From: DASWID01 sp049682815
GTDB taxonomy: Bacteria; Desulfobacterota_D; UBA1144; Nemesobacterales; CSP1-2
Length of the DNA stretch: 64,000 bases
Assembly: GCA_049682815.1 (NCBI GenBank)
Contig: JBAUII010000068.1
Span: forward strand, 1-64,000
Reading direction: 5' to 3'
Shown: piece after piece, positions 36,901 to 45,921 of the stretch
Layout of the letters: the number at the start of each line of letters is the position of its first letter
How positions within the stretch are numbered: position 1 is the first letter of the stretch
Translations under genes and position numbers: made by a program
Notes under the pieces: model-generated
What the model was told of the DNA's origin: nothing
The model's database searches: none
What the model saw: the letters and a program-made list of their open reading frames with translations, nothing else

Positions 36901-37830
36901 GTGATAAAACCCCCGGTCGATAACATTTTAGATCTAATTGGAGACACCTATATCATAAAACTGAATAGACTGATTCCCAAGTCCTCAGCAACAGTCTGGG
37001 CCAAACTCGAGAACATGAACCCCGCGGGAAGCGTCAAAGAAAGAATCTGTTTGGGCATGATTGAAGCGGCAGAACGGGAAAAGAAAATACATCCTTCAAG
37101 GACACTCGTGGTAGAACCAACAAGTGGTAACACTGGTATTGGGCTTGCCCTTGTCTGTGCAGTTAAAGGCTACAGATTAATACTCACTATGCCCGATGAC
37201 ATGAGCATCGAAAGAAGACTGCTTTTTGCTGCCTACGGGGCAGAACTAATACTTACCCCTGCTTGGGAGCAGATGGAAGGGGCAGTAAGAAAAGCTGAAG
37301 AGATCGTTCACGATAATTCCAATGCATTCATGCCACAGCAGTTTAAAAACCCGGAGAATCCCGAGACACACAGGAAAACTACAGCACCCGAAATACTTGG
37401 GCAATTCCCGGGAGAGATCCATGCATTTGTTGCCGGCGTTGGAACCGGTGGAACTATCACCGGCACGGGTGAGGTTCTCAAGGAAAAGTTTCCAAATATC
37501 CTCATCGTCGCAGTCGAACCCGCAGAATCCGCTGTTCTATCAGGAGAAAAAGGAAGTGTTCATGAGATTCAAGGAATTGGCGCGGGTTTTATTCCAGAAA
37601 TCCTGAATACGAGTATCTACGATGAGATCATTACTATAACAGGGGAGGAGGCAAAGAAATTTACCAGGCTTATAGCGAGAAAAGAGGGACTCCTTGTAGG
37701 GATATCGGCAGGGGCTAATGGACTCGCTGCCGCTAGGATTGCCGAAAGGCTTGGGCCCAGTAAACAGGTCTTAACTGTGTTTTGCGATACCGGGGAAAGA
37801 TACTTGAGTACAGGTGTTTTTGATCAATGA
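36901..37830 (+). CDS. cysK: Cysteine synthase A-type, PLP-dependent
   Basis: O-acetylserine sulfhydrylase makes cysteine from O-acetylserine and sulfide. Residues seen are the PLP lysine in NPAGSVKERI, the phosphate-binding EPTSGNTGIGLA loop, TMPDDMSIERR, and the VGTGGTITGTG loop. GTG 36901 is favoured because GGAG lies six bases upstream; a TTG at 36889 overlaps that site. The length of 309 residues is normal for CysK. No serine acetyltransferase is adjacent. Confidence 0.92.
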   Translation: MIKPPVDNILDLIGDTYIIKLNRLIPKSSATVWAKLENMNPAGSVKERICLGMIEAAEREKKIHPSRTLVVEPTSGNTGIGLALVCAVKGYRLILTMPDDMSIERRLLFAAYGAELILTPAWEQMEGAVRKAEEIVHDNSNAFMPQQFKNPENPETHRKTTAPEILGQFPGEIHAFVAGVGTGGTITGTGEVLKEKFPNILIVAVEPAESAVLSGEKGSVHEIQGIGAGFIPEILNTSIYDEIITITGEEAKKFTRLIARKEGLLVGISAGANGLAAARIAERLGPSKQVLTVFCDTGERYLSTGVFDQ

Positions 37831-37893
37831 TGGTTAAAGGACAAGCAGTCGGACAGCCCTACCCCATCATGTAAATTAATCTTAACAATATTG

Positions 37894-37922
37894 TTGAAAA
37901 CCAATTTTACGTATGCTATCAT
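37894..37922 (+). promoter_or_regulatory. Sigma70-type promoter for ftsH
   Basis: TTGAAA at 37894-37899, 17-base spacer, TATCAT at 37917-37922, 34 bases upstream of the ftsH GTG. Probably also drives the genes downstream. Confidence 0.5.
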
Positions 37923-37956
37923 TCTAGTGTATATTTCCAAATAAATTGAGGTAATT

Positions 37957-39846
37957 GTGAGTAGTCAATTGTTCAAAAATTTAATTCTATGGCTAGTTAT
38001 ATTTGTGGCAATTATTGCGCTCTACCAATTAATCCATACGCCGAGGAACAATTATTTAGAGATACCGTATAGTGAATTCCTTTCGAGCCTTGACCGAGGC
38101 GAAATCAAAGATATTGAAGTTAGGGGGGAAGAGATTAAGGGTACTTTTTTATCCAATGATAGAGATCAGCTATCCCAAGGATTCAAAACCGTAGGACCTA
38201 CGAGTGACGATCTTGTAAAGAAGCTTGGAGAAAAGGGCGTTACATTTAAATTCGCCGAACAGCAGGAAGGATCCTTGACACACCTCTTGTTCAACTGGGC
38301 TCCACTCATACTTCTAATCGTAATAATGGTTTTCTTCATGAGGCAATTACAGGCCGGGGGTACTAAGGCCATGTCATTTGGAAAAAACCGGGCACGCATG
38401 CTCTCAGAAAACCAGAACAAGATCACGTTTAAAGATGTTGCAGGTATAGAAGAGGCGAAAGAAGAGGTTCAAGAAATTGTTGAGTTTCTTAAGAATCCAA
38501 AGAAATTCACCCGGCTCGGAGGACGTATTCCGAAGGGAGTTTTGCTCGTCGGGCCACCAGGAACAGGAAAAACACTGCTGGCAAAGGCGATAGCCGGAGA
38601 GGCAGGGGTTCCTTTTTTCATAATTAGTGGAAGCGATTTTGTGGAGATGTTTGTGGGTGTTGGCGCATCCAGGGTCCGAGACCTTTTCGGCCAGGCTAAG
38701 CGGCACTCTCCGTGCATAATATTTGTGGATGAGCTAGATGCTGTGGGACGACACAGGGGAGCCGGCCTCGGCGGGGGACACGATGAAAGAGAACAAACCC
38801 TTAACCAGCTTCTTGTCGAGATGGATGGGTTTGAGCCCAACGAAGGTATTATCGTAATTGCCGCTACAAACAGACCGGACGTTTTGGATCCGGCACTTCT
38901 TAGGCCCGGCAGATTTGACAGGCAGGTAGTCGTCCCCAGGCCAGATGTCAGGGGTAGAGAAGAGATACTCAAAGTACACACTACTAACACACCGGTTGAA
39001 GAGAATGTCAGCCTTCAATTAATCGCGCGTTCGACTCCCGGATTTACAGGCGCTGACCTGGAGAACCTAGTTAATGAGGCAGCTTTGCATGCCGCCCGTG
39101 TCGGCAGGACAAAGATATGTATGGAAGATTTTGAATATTCCAAGGACAAGGTTATCATGGGAGTTGAGAGAAAAAGTCTCATAATCAGCGATAGTGAAAA
39201 AAGGATTACGGCCTATCATGAAGGCGGTCATGCCCTTGTTGCCAAGCTGACTCCGGGAACAGATCCAATTCATAAGGTTACCATAATCCCTCGAGGCCTA
39301 GCTCTTGGGGTAACCCAGCAGCTCCCCATAGAGGATAAATACACGCTCGCAAGAGAGTATCTAAACAAAACAATTATGGTGCTTCTTGGTGGGAGGGCGG
39401 CTGAAGAAATTGTTTTCGCAGAAAGAACCAGCGGTGCGGGTAATGATCTCGAAAGGGCATCTGAGATTGCAAGAAAGATGGTTTGCGAATGGGGCATGAG
39501 CGACAAGGTTGGTCCGGTTACATTTGGCAAGAAAGAGGAGCAGATATTCCTTGGGAAAGAGATTGCTCGAAGCAAAGATTACAGTGAAGCGACGGCCCTC
39601 GAAATCGATAATGAAGTAAAAAGGATTGTTAATGAAAGCTATGAAAAGGCAAAGACTGTTCTGGAGGAAAATATAGACTTACTTCACAAACTTGCCGAAG
39701 TCTTGCTCGATAAAGAGGTAGTAGATGGGAAAGAACTCGATGATCTGGTCAAGCAAAACAAAAAGAATTGTCCCTCTTGGGAGAGTGGTCTTAGTCAACA
39801 GAGTACGGTAGCATTGAGAACAAAGATCGATGATTCCAGCACATAA
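37957..39846 (+). CDS. ftsH: ATP-dependent membrane zinc protease FtsH
   Basis: A membrane AAA+ protease that degrades misfolded membrane proteins and regulatory substrates. Two membrane segments (about 8-26 and 110-128) flank a periplasmic domain. Walker A is GPPGTGKT at 199-206, Walker B is IIFVDELDAVG, and the second region of homology ends in PALLRPGRFDRQ. The zinc motif is HEGGH at 421-425, a slight variant of the usual HEAGH. The start is GTG 37957 with GAGG upstream. It heads the folP-cdaA-cdaR-glmM-pdxJ block, a well-known neighbourhood. Confidence 0.98.
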   Translation: MSSQLFKNLILWLVIFVAIIALYQLIHTPRNNYLEIPYSEFLSSLDRGEIKDIEVRGEEIKGTFLSNDRDQLSQGFKTVGPTSDDLVKKLGEKGVTFKFAEQQEGSLTHLLFNWAPLILLIVIMVFFMRQLQAGGTKAMSFGKNRARMLSENQNKITFKDVAGIEEAKEEVQEIVEFLKNPKKFTRLGGRIPKGVLLVGPPGTGKTLLAKAIAGEAGVPFFIISGSDFVEMFVGVGASRVRDLFGQAKRHSPCIIFVDELDAVGRHRGAGLGGGHDEREQTLNQLLVEMDGFEPNEGIIVIAATNRPDVLDPALLRPGRFDRQVVVPRPDVRGREEILKVHTTNTPVEENVSLQLIARSTPGFTGADLENLVNEAALHAARVGRTKICMEDFEYSKDKVIMGVERKSLIISDSEKRITAYHEGGHALVAKLTPGTDPIHKVTIIPRGLALGVTQQLPIEDKYTLAREYLNKTIMVLLGGRAAEEIVFAERTSGAGNDLERASEIARKMVCEWGMSDKVGPVTFGKKEEQIFLGKEIARSKDYSEATALEIDNEVKRIVNESYEKAKTVLEENIDLLHKLAEVLLDKEVVDGKELDDLVKQNKKNCPSWESGLSQQSTVALRTKIDDSST

Positions 39847-39954
39847 TTACTCTCTAAGAACTATCCATCTGCGGGTTATTATCTAATCCAACATTTGCTG
39901 ACCTTTGAAATGCGATTGCCTAAAAATCTGTAAGTAAAAAAGCAACTATTTTAT

Positions 39955-40872
39955 ATGCAAGAAAGCATAACTCAAGTCGACAAGGTTATCTCTGCAGAAA
40001 AACAAAAATCCGTTTGTCGTGAAATTAGGTCTCATGATCTAAGACTCAGAGGTTTTAGTTTCGATCTTAGCTCCAAAACGCTCATCATGGGCGTTCTTAA
40101 TGTAACACCCGATTCATTCTTTGACGGTGGAAAGTATCTTGAAATAGACAAGGCGCTAAGCCATCTAGATGAAATGATCAACGATGGGGCCGATATCATA
40201 GATATTGGGGGAGAATCAACAAGACCTGGCTCGCAAGGTGTTTCCGAAAGAGTAGAACTTGAGCGAGTGATACCCGTAATCAAAGCGGCTGTAAGGGGCT
40301 TCAATGTTCCTGTGTCAATAGATACAACCAAGTCAAATGTTGCCAAAGAGGCTTTAGAAGAAGGCGCGTCTATGGTAAACGATATTAGTGGACTTAAATT
40401 TGATCCAGAGATTGCAAAGATAGTCGCTGCCTATGATGCAGGACTTGTTATCATGCATACCCCTTCTCATCCAGTAGACATGCAGAATATGACAAATTAT
40501 GAATCAATTGTTCATGATATAATTAAATCACTTAGTGATTCCGTCGAATTGGCAGAAAGCGCCGGGGTGTCACCATACAGTATAATGGTGGATCCCGGGA
40601 TTGGCTTTGGAAAAACCACCGAGCAAAATCTCAAACTTCTAAAACACTTAAATGAATTCCTCATTCTCAGGAAGCCAGTTTTGATCGGCACTTCAAGAAA
40701 ATCATTCATTGGTAAAATAATTGGCTCTGATAATTTCGACGACAGATTAGAAGGCACTTCCGCTACTGTCGCAATCGCTATAATGAATGGCGCGTCAATC
40801 ATCAGGGTACACGACGTGCGGAATATGAAGAGGGTTGCTCAGGTAGTGGATGCAACTGTAAATACAGAGTGA
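39955..40872 (+). CDS. folP: Dihydropteroate synthase
   Basis: Condenses 4-aminobenzoate with dihydropterin pyrophosphate in folate synthesis. Motifs: LIMGVLNVTPDSFFDGG (pyrophosphate loop), DIIDIGGESTRPGS, SIDTTKSNVA, DISGL, and GTSRKSFIGK. The N-terminal 40 residues are longer than in many homologs and the start codon at 39955 has no clear ribosome binding site, so the true start may be slightly different. It lies between ftsH and cdaA. Confidence 0.95.
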   Translation: MQESITQVDKVISAEKQKSVCREIRSHDLRLRGFSFDLSSKTLIMGVLNVTPDSFFDGGKYLEIDKALSHLDEMINDGADIIDIGGESTRPGSQGVSERVELERVIPVIKAAVRGFNVPVSIDTTKSNVAKEALEEGASMVNDISGLKFDPEIAKIVAAYDAGLVIMHTPSHPVDMQNMTNYESIVHDIIKSLSDSVELAESAGVSPYSIMVDPGIGFGKTTEQNLKLLKHLNEFLILRKPVLIGTSRKSFIGKIIGSDNFDDRLEGTSATVAIAIMNGASIIRVHDVRNMKRVAQVVDATVNTE

Positions 40873-40923
40873 GTAAAACTTTTTAGAGTAGTAGCAAATT
40901 CATCAAACTTGAAGGTCTAAACC

Positions 40924-41757
40924 GTGTTTGACGCTATATCAAACTTTAGAATCGTATGGGACAGCTTAGACATACTTATAGTCGCGTTGATCGTATATTA
41001 TATTCTGACCCTGATCGAGGGGACCCGAGCAGTTCAAATGCTTGTAGGTCTTGGCGCACTGTTCCTGTTATATCTCTTCTCACAACGATGGGAATTCTTC
41101 ACGCTCGGCTGGATATTGGGGCATTTCCTGGGTTCCATAATCTTAATTGTTGTCATCCTATTTCAACAGGATATTAGAAAAGCCCTCGCGGCACTTGGCA
41201 AAAATCCTTTTCTCATAAATATATCTCCGGGAAAGTCGGAAAAACATATTGTTGACGAAATCGTGAAGGCGACTAGCTTTTTGTCCAATCGGCAGATCGG
41301 TGCCATTATAGCATTAGAGAAAGATAACAGCCTAGCCGATTTTGTCGAAATAGGAATGAAGATAGATGGTTGGGTATCTACGGAACTTATAATAAGTATA
41401 TTCAATCCTTCGTCTCCACTGCATGACGGTGGAATCATAATCGGAAATAACAAAATCTTATCTGCCGGATCCTTTTTCCCCCTTGCAACCGATCCAGAAC
41501 TTGAGAGAGAACTGGGTACGAGGCATAGAGCTGCAATTGGACTATCCGGGGAAACAGATGCCATAGTTGTTGTCGTCTCCGAGGAAACCGGAATTGTGTC
41601 CCTTGGTCATGAAGGCGAATTGACCAGGGGGCTTGACGCGACTTCTCTTACTAACCGTCTTAACGACCTATTGGAATTAAAAAAGCAAAAAACAGAAGGA
41701 ATTGGCCTTATAGACCGCATACTAAGGAAGAGGCAAGTAGAAAGGAAAAGTGCTTAA
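40924..41757 (+). CDS. cdaA: Diadenylate cyclase CdaA (c-di-AMP synthase)
   Basis: A membrane diadenylate cyclase. Three membrane helices cover about residues 12-80, followed by the DAC domain with SPLHDGGIII (the DGA-type motif, here DGG) and GTRHRAAIGLS with the RHR motif, then VVVSEETG. It makes the second messenger c-di-AMP from two ATP. The GTG start has AAGG upstream. Its stop overlaps the cdaR start, so the two are coupled. c-di-AMP signalling is best known in Gram-positives but this operon also exists in deltaproteobacteria-like genomes. Confidence 0.95.
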   Translation: MFDAISNFRIVWDSLDILIVALIVYYILTLIEGTRAVQMLVGLGALFLLYLFSQRWEFFTLGWILGHFLGSIILIVVILFQQDIRKALAALGKNPFLINISPGKSEKHIVDEIVKATSFLSNRQIGAIIALEKDNSLADFVEIGMKIDGWVSTELIISIFNPSSPLHDGGIIIGNNKILSAGSFFPLATDPELERELGTRHRAAIGLSGETDAIVVVVSEETGIVSLGHEGELTRGLDATSLTNRLNDLLELKKQKTEGIGLIDRILRKRQVERKSA

Positions 41758-42700
41758 TAATATAAATAATGCAATTAAAAATATTTTCGTTAAAAATATA
41801 GGCAAAAAGATTTTCGCGATCGCCATTTCAATATTTATCTGGCTTGTAGTCTCACTGGAGTCAAGCGTTGAAAAGAATATTACAATAGATGTAAATTACG
41901 CGAATTTGCCTCCGGGTCTGGTCATTACAAATGAACCTCCGGAAGAACTAAATCTCGTTGTTAGGGGCACACGAACTCAACTTTCAACCCTTTCGCCCCA
42001 AAATCTGATTTTTTCAATCGACGTCGCTCACGTCTCCACTGGTCTATCCAAGTTCAACATACGGGCAGAGCAGATAAGGCCACCCCGAGGAATACAAGTG
42101 ATCGGAATCAGCCCGGCCGAAGTGACAGTTGATGTAGACGAATTAATCCGTAAGAATGTGCCTGTCGAACCTATAATAGGTGTTCCAGAGACTGGATACG
42201 AGATCGTAGGGAAGCCCGACGTTGTACCATCTATGACAACAGTCAGTGGTCCCAAATCAATTGTTTCCGACATGAAGTTTATTCCAACAGATACCATATC
42301 AACAATACGAGAAACGTCAAAGTTTACCATCGAAGTACCTTTGCGGTCCCCTCATCGTTTGGTAAAACTGATTGGTGATAAAACGACTCGCGTTACTATA
42401 AATATAGAGGAAAAGACACTGGAAAAAGAGTTCAAAGACCTAGATATAAAATTTGTAAACTTTGAGAATCTAAATTTTGAACCGAGAGGAATGTTAAAGG
42501 CCGAGGTTGCATTCGAAGGGCCCTACAGTCTTATAAAGAACCTGAATAGCAATGATATCGAGGTCTATGTGGATGTTGGCAAGCTTAAGGAAACTGACAA
42601 AAAATTACAGAAATTAAATGTGAGTGTTTCTTATCCCTTTACCAATAGCATAAAGCTAAAGAAACAGGAACCCAAGACACTTGAAATAAAATTAAACTAG
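41750..42700 (+). CDS. cdaR: YbbR-domain regulator of the diadenylate cyclase
   Basis: One N-terminal membrane helix (about 20-37, FAIAISIFIWLVVSL) and about three YbbR repeats on the outer face (units like VVRGTRTQLSTL, DVDELIRKNVPVEP, NIEEKT). It contacts CdaA and modulates its activity (family knowledge). GTG 41750 overlaps the cdaA stop by eight bases and has AAAGGAAAA just upstream. The 316 residues match the shorter type of CdaR. Confidence 0.93.
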   Translation: MLNNINNAIKNIFVKNIGKKIFAIAISIFIWLVVSLESSVEKNITIDVNYANLPPGLVITNEPPEELNLVVRGTRTQLSTLSPQNLIFSIDVAHVSTGLSKFNIRAEQIRPPRGIQVIGISPAEVTVDVDELIRKNVPVEPIIGVPETGYEIVGKPDVVPSMTTVSGPKSIVSDMKFIPTDTISTIRETSKFTIEVPLRSPHRLVKLIGDKTTRVTINIEEKTLEKEFKDLDIKFVNFENLNFEPRGMLKAEVAFEGPYSLIKNLNSNDIEVYVDVGKLKETDKKLQKLNVSVSYPFTNSIKLKKQEPKTLEIKLN

Positions 42701-42713
42701 CCGGAGAATAGAT

Positions 42714-44090
42714 TTGAACCATAAAAGAGAGCGTCTCTTTGGCACAGATGGAATAAGGGGGATAGCAAATCTACACCCCATGACTCCGGAGATAAGCCTA
42801 AGACTTGGAAAGGCTCTTGTGAGTGTCCTGACGCATGAGAAATCAGATGAAAGGAGACTGAAAGTCGTAATCGGAAAGGACACAAGGCTATCAGGTTACA
42901 TTTTTGAACAAGCTATATCTGCTGGAATTGCGTCGATGGGAGCGGACGTTCTCCTTGTTGGCCCCCTTCCTACGCCTGCGGTAGCATTTCTTACGACAAA
43001 TATGCGAGCCGATGCCGGAGTGGTGATATCCGCCTCCCATAACACCTTTGAGGACAACGGAATTAAGGTTTTTGATAAACTTGGCTTTAAACTTCCGGAT
43101 GAGAAGGAAGTGGAGATAGAGGAATTAATTTCAAGCGACAGGATCGATGATCTGCGGGTCAGGGGAACGGAGATTGGAAAAGCTTTCAGGGTTGACGACG
43201 CACCTGGAAGGTATGTGGTATTTGTTAAGAATACACTCGCCAAGGATTTAACACTTGATGGGATCAAGATAGTTCTCGATTGTGCAAACGGCGCGTCTTA
43301 CAGGGTTTCTCCCCTAGTATTTCAGGAACTAGGTGCAGAACTGACAACCGTAGGCGTTAGTCCGGACGGCAGAAATATAAACACAAACTGTGGAAGTTTG
43401 AATCCCGAATTACTAAGACAAAGGGTTTTAGAAATGCGTGCTGATATAGGGATCGCCCTGGATGGGGATGCAGACAGAGTGGTTTTTTGTGATGAGACTG
43501 GCGATGTAGTCGATGGTGACAAAATCATAGCACTTCTTGCAGATGAGATGATTTCAACTGGTTCATTATCAAAAAACACAGTGGTTGCGACTATTATGAG
43601 TAATATGGGTCTTGAGATATTCCTGAAAAATAGGGGATGTCATCTGGTTAGGACGCAGGTCGGCGACAGATATGTAGTCGAGGAGATGAGGAGGAGGGGA
43701 TGCGATTTTGGGGGCGAGAAATCAGGACACCTGATCTTCTTAAATCACGGAACAACGGGAGATGGGACTTTAGCTGCCCTTCAAGTTTTATCAATCATGA
43801 AGAGTAAGGGCAGAAATCTCTCCGAGCTCACAAAAATACTCGATCTTTTTCCTCAATTACTGATAAACGTCAGGGTTAAGGAGAAAAGACCCTTTAGAGA
43901 TATACCCATAGTCACAAAATTAATCTCCTCGAAAGAAAAGGAACATGACGGACAGATAAGAATTAACTTGAGATATTCTGGTACCGAGCCCGTGGCAAGG
44001 ATTATGGTAGAGGGAGAAGACGATCTGATAGTAAAGGAAACTGCCGAGGAGATCGCCAATGAAATAGATCGCCAAATAGGCGAAAGGTAA
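42714..44090 (+). CDS. glmM: Phosphoglucosamine mutase
   Basis: Interconverts glucosamine-6-phosphate and glucosamine-1-phosphate for UDP-GlcNAc. Signatures: FGTDGIRG at the N-terminus, the phosphoserine loop VVISASHNTFEDNGIK, the metal loop DGDADRV, the sugar loop GGEKSGH, and RYSGTEPVARIM. The TTG start at 42714 has CCGGAG upstream. In species that have both proteins GlmM can inhibit CdaA, which fits its place in the operon. Its stop is two bases before pdxJ. Confidence 0.96.
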   Translation: MNHKRERLFGTDGIRGIANLHPMTPEISLRLGKALVSVLTHEKSDERRLKVVIGKDTRLSGYIFEQAISAGIASMGADVLLVGPLPTPAVAFLTTNMRADAGVVISASHNTFEDNGIKVFDKLGFKLPDEKEVEIEELISSDRIDDLRVRGTEIGKAFRVDDAPGRYVVFVKNTLAKDLTLDGIKIVLDCANGASYRVSPLVFQELGAELTTVGVSPDGRNINTNCGSLNPELLRQRVLEMRADIGIALDGDADRVVFCDETGDVVDGDKIIALLADEMISTGSLSKNTVVATIMSNMGLEIFLKNRGCHLVRTQVGDRYVVEEMRRRGCDFGGEKSGHLIFLNHGTTGDGTLAALQVLSIMKSKGRNLSELTKILDLFPQLLINVRVKEKRPFRDIPIVTKLISSKEKEHDGQIRINLRYSGTEPVARIMVEGEDDLIVKETAEEIANEIDRQIGER

Positions 44091-44092
44091 TC

Positions 44093-44806
44093 ATGCCAAG
44101 ACTGAATGTGAACATAGACCATATCGCTACAATACGGGAAGCAAGGAAATCAAGAGAGCCAGATCCGGTCCTAGCAGCCTACTTAGCTGAACTGGCAGGA
44201 GCTGAAGGCATAGTGGTCCATCTCCGGGAAGACAGGAGGCATATTCAAGACAGGGACCTCTTGATTCTTAGAAAAACCGTGAAGACGAGACTCAACCTGG
44301 AAATGGCACCGACTAGTGAGATGATAGATATAGCTTTGGATGTAAGGCCGGATATGGTCACGCTCGTCCCCGAGAAGAGAGAAGAAATAACCACCGAAGG
44401 CGGACTCGATGTTTTCAAGAACCCCGAGACCGTAGCGCATGTGATAAACGAGATCAAGACAGGTGGGATAATTGTTAGCGTTTTCATCGATCCTAACGCT
44501 AAACAAATTGAACTGGTGAGGAAAGCTGGTGCAGAGATGGTAGAGATTCATACGGGAAACTATGCCAATGCTAAAAACGAAAAAGGCCAAGAGAATGAGC
44601 TCATTATGATCCAGGAAGCAGTTGAGTATTCGGAGAAGCTTGGGCTTAGAGTAGCCGCCGGACACGGTCTTAACTACACAAATGTACGGAAGGTATCCAC
44701 TCTGAAGGGAATCGAACAACTAAATATAGGCCACAGTATTATCGCTAATGCCGTTATTGTAGGGCTTGAAAAGGCCGTACGGGAAATGGTTGCCCTTTGC
44801 CGGTAG
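44093..44806 (+). CDS. pdxJ: Pyridoxine 5'-phosphate synthase
   Basis: Last step of the DXP-dependent vitamin B6 pathway. The N-terminus RLNVNIDHIATIREAR, the GIVVHLREDRRHI segment, NLEMAPTSEM, and the C-terminal AAGHGLNYTNV are all family signatures. Length 237 residues is normal. It begins two bases after glmM and ends the operon; in many proteobacteria acpS would follow, but here fur is next on the opposite strand. Confidence 0.97.
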   Translation: MPRLNVNIDHIATIREARKSREPDPVLAAYLAELAGAEGIVVHLREDRRHIQDRDLLILRKTVKTRLNLEMAPTSEMIDIALDVRPDMVTLVPEKREEITTEGGLDVFKNPETVAHVINEIKTGGIIVSVFIDPNAKQIELVRKAGAEMVEIHTGNYANAKNEKGQENELIMIQEAVEYSEKLGLRVAAGHGLNYTNVRKVSTLKGIEQLNIGHSIIANAVIVGLEKAVREMVALCR

Positions 44807-44872
44807 GAAATTAAAGGCTTGTAAATGCTACACTGATTGATCTAGAAAGGGTGATACTAGTTTTTCGCGTCA

Positions 44873-45352
44873 TTAAAAACCAGATGCACGTTGCTTTTGT
44901 TCAGGGCAAGAAGAGCAGTAGCCATAGAGCTCTAACTTATGATTTATTACATTAAAATTGTTCATACTTGCCACCTGGTTCGAGCAGGATTCGATTTGGT
45001 CATTGGCAAATTCTATAATCTTCCCGCATCCAAGACATATGAGATGATCGTGATGTTCTCCTTCAAATCTTACCGGTTCATACTTGGCTCTACCATCTCC
45101 GAAATTCCTTTCGAAAGCAAGGCCGCATTCTTTAAAGAGCTTTAGGGTCCGGTAAATAGTGGCATAACCAATCCTGGGATGATGTTTTTTGACACTCTCG
45201 TATAGTTCATCAACCGTAACATGCTTACCGAGATAATTGAAAAATCTATCAAATATAATATCTCTTTGAGTCGTGGATTTTAAACGCTTCTTTGCGATGT
45301 ATTCTTGCAGGTATTTTTTGCGCTCGGCCTTAGGTCTTACCTTTGGAATCAA
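44873..45352 (-). CDS. fur: Ferric uptake regulator family repressor
   Basis: A 159-residue metal-dependent winged-helix repressor. Visible are the DNA-recognition region (GYATIYRTLKLF), the metal-binding HHDHLICLGCGK and two CxxC pairs, CLGC and CSSC, for structural zinc. The start is TTG at 45352, preceded by AAGGAA at six bases. The N-terminus has about 20 extra basic residues. The perfect Fur/PerR-type box 26 bases upstream argues for self-regulation. Fur is favoured over PerR from the operator sequence, but the two are hard to separate by eye. Confidence 0.9.
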   Translation of the reverse strand: MIPKVRPKAERKKYLQEYIAKKRLKSTTQRDIIFDRFFNYLGKHVTVDELYESVKKHHPRIGYATIYRTLKLFKECGLAFERNFGDGRAKYEPVRFEGEHHDHLICLGCGKIIEFANDQIESCSNQVASMNNFNVINHKLELYGYCSSCPEQKQRASGF

Positions 45353-45377
45353 CGTCGGTTCCTTATTTACATTTTTT

Positions 45378-45392
45378 TGATAATCATTATCA
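45378..45392. promoter_or_regulatory. Fur box upstream of fur
   Basis: TGATAATCATTATCA is a perfect 7-1-7 inverted repeat that equals the Fur-box core, with flanking T and A extending the symmetry to 17 bases (45377-45393). It lies 26-40 bases upstream of the fur TTG and within the region shared with the divergent hinT gene, so it could also influence hinT. Confidence 0.85.
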
Positions 45393-45535
45393 ATTTTACA
45401 TGATAACTCAATATTAGCAACAAATATTTTCCATTTGGGAATTATTACCAGTGGATCTTCACATTTCCTGTTACAATTTATCGCTTGAGCTAAAATGTAC
45501 CCGAACCAGTTTTTTGATTAACCAGGAGAGCGAGA

Positions 45536-45880
45536 ATGGATAATTGTATATTTTGTAATATAGTAAAAAAGGAAGCCGAATGCGACATAGTTTACGAAGA
45601 TCACGACTCTATAGCATTTACCGATATAAATAAGCAAGCGCCGGTCCACATACTGGTAATTCCGAAGAAGCATATACGCTCACTATCCGAGATTAAAGAT
45701 GCTGACCTGCCTATCATCGGACATCTATTCGATGTTGCAAATAATGTGGCAGAGCAACAGGGGATAAGCAAAAAGGGATACAGACTGGTCATAAATTGTG
45801 GCATAGAGAGTGGACAGTCAGTATGGCATCTTCACATACATGTATTAGGGGGGCGGAGAATGACCTGGCCGCCCGGTTGA
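45536..45880 (+). CDS. hinT: HIT-family nucleotide hydrolase (HinT)
   Basis: A purine nucleoside phosphoramidase-type HIT protein of 114 residues. It has the N-terminal zinc-type cysteines CIFCNIV, HILVIPKKHI, and the active-site histidine triad HLHIHVLGG near the C-terminus, ending in MTWPPG as in bacterial HinT. ATG 45536 has GAGAGCGAG upstream. It is divergent from fur and followed 41 bases later by folC. Confidence 0.95.
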   Translation: MDNCIFCNIVKKEAECDIVYEDHDSIAFTDINKQAPVHILVIPKKHIRSLSEIKDADLPIIGHLFDVANNVAEQQGISKKGYRLVINCGIESGQSVWHLHIHVLGGRRMTWPPG

Positions 45881-45921
45881 TACATCGATGCCCAAAATCC
45901 ATAAGAGCCGGATACTGAAAA

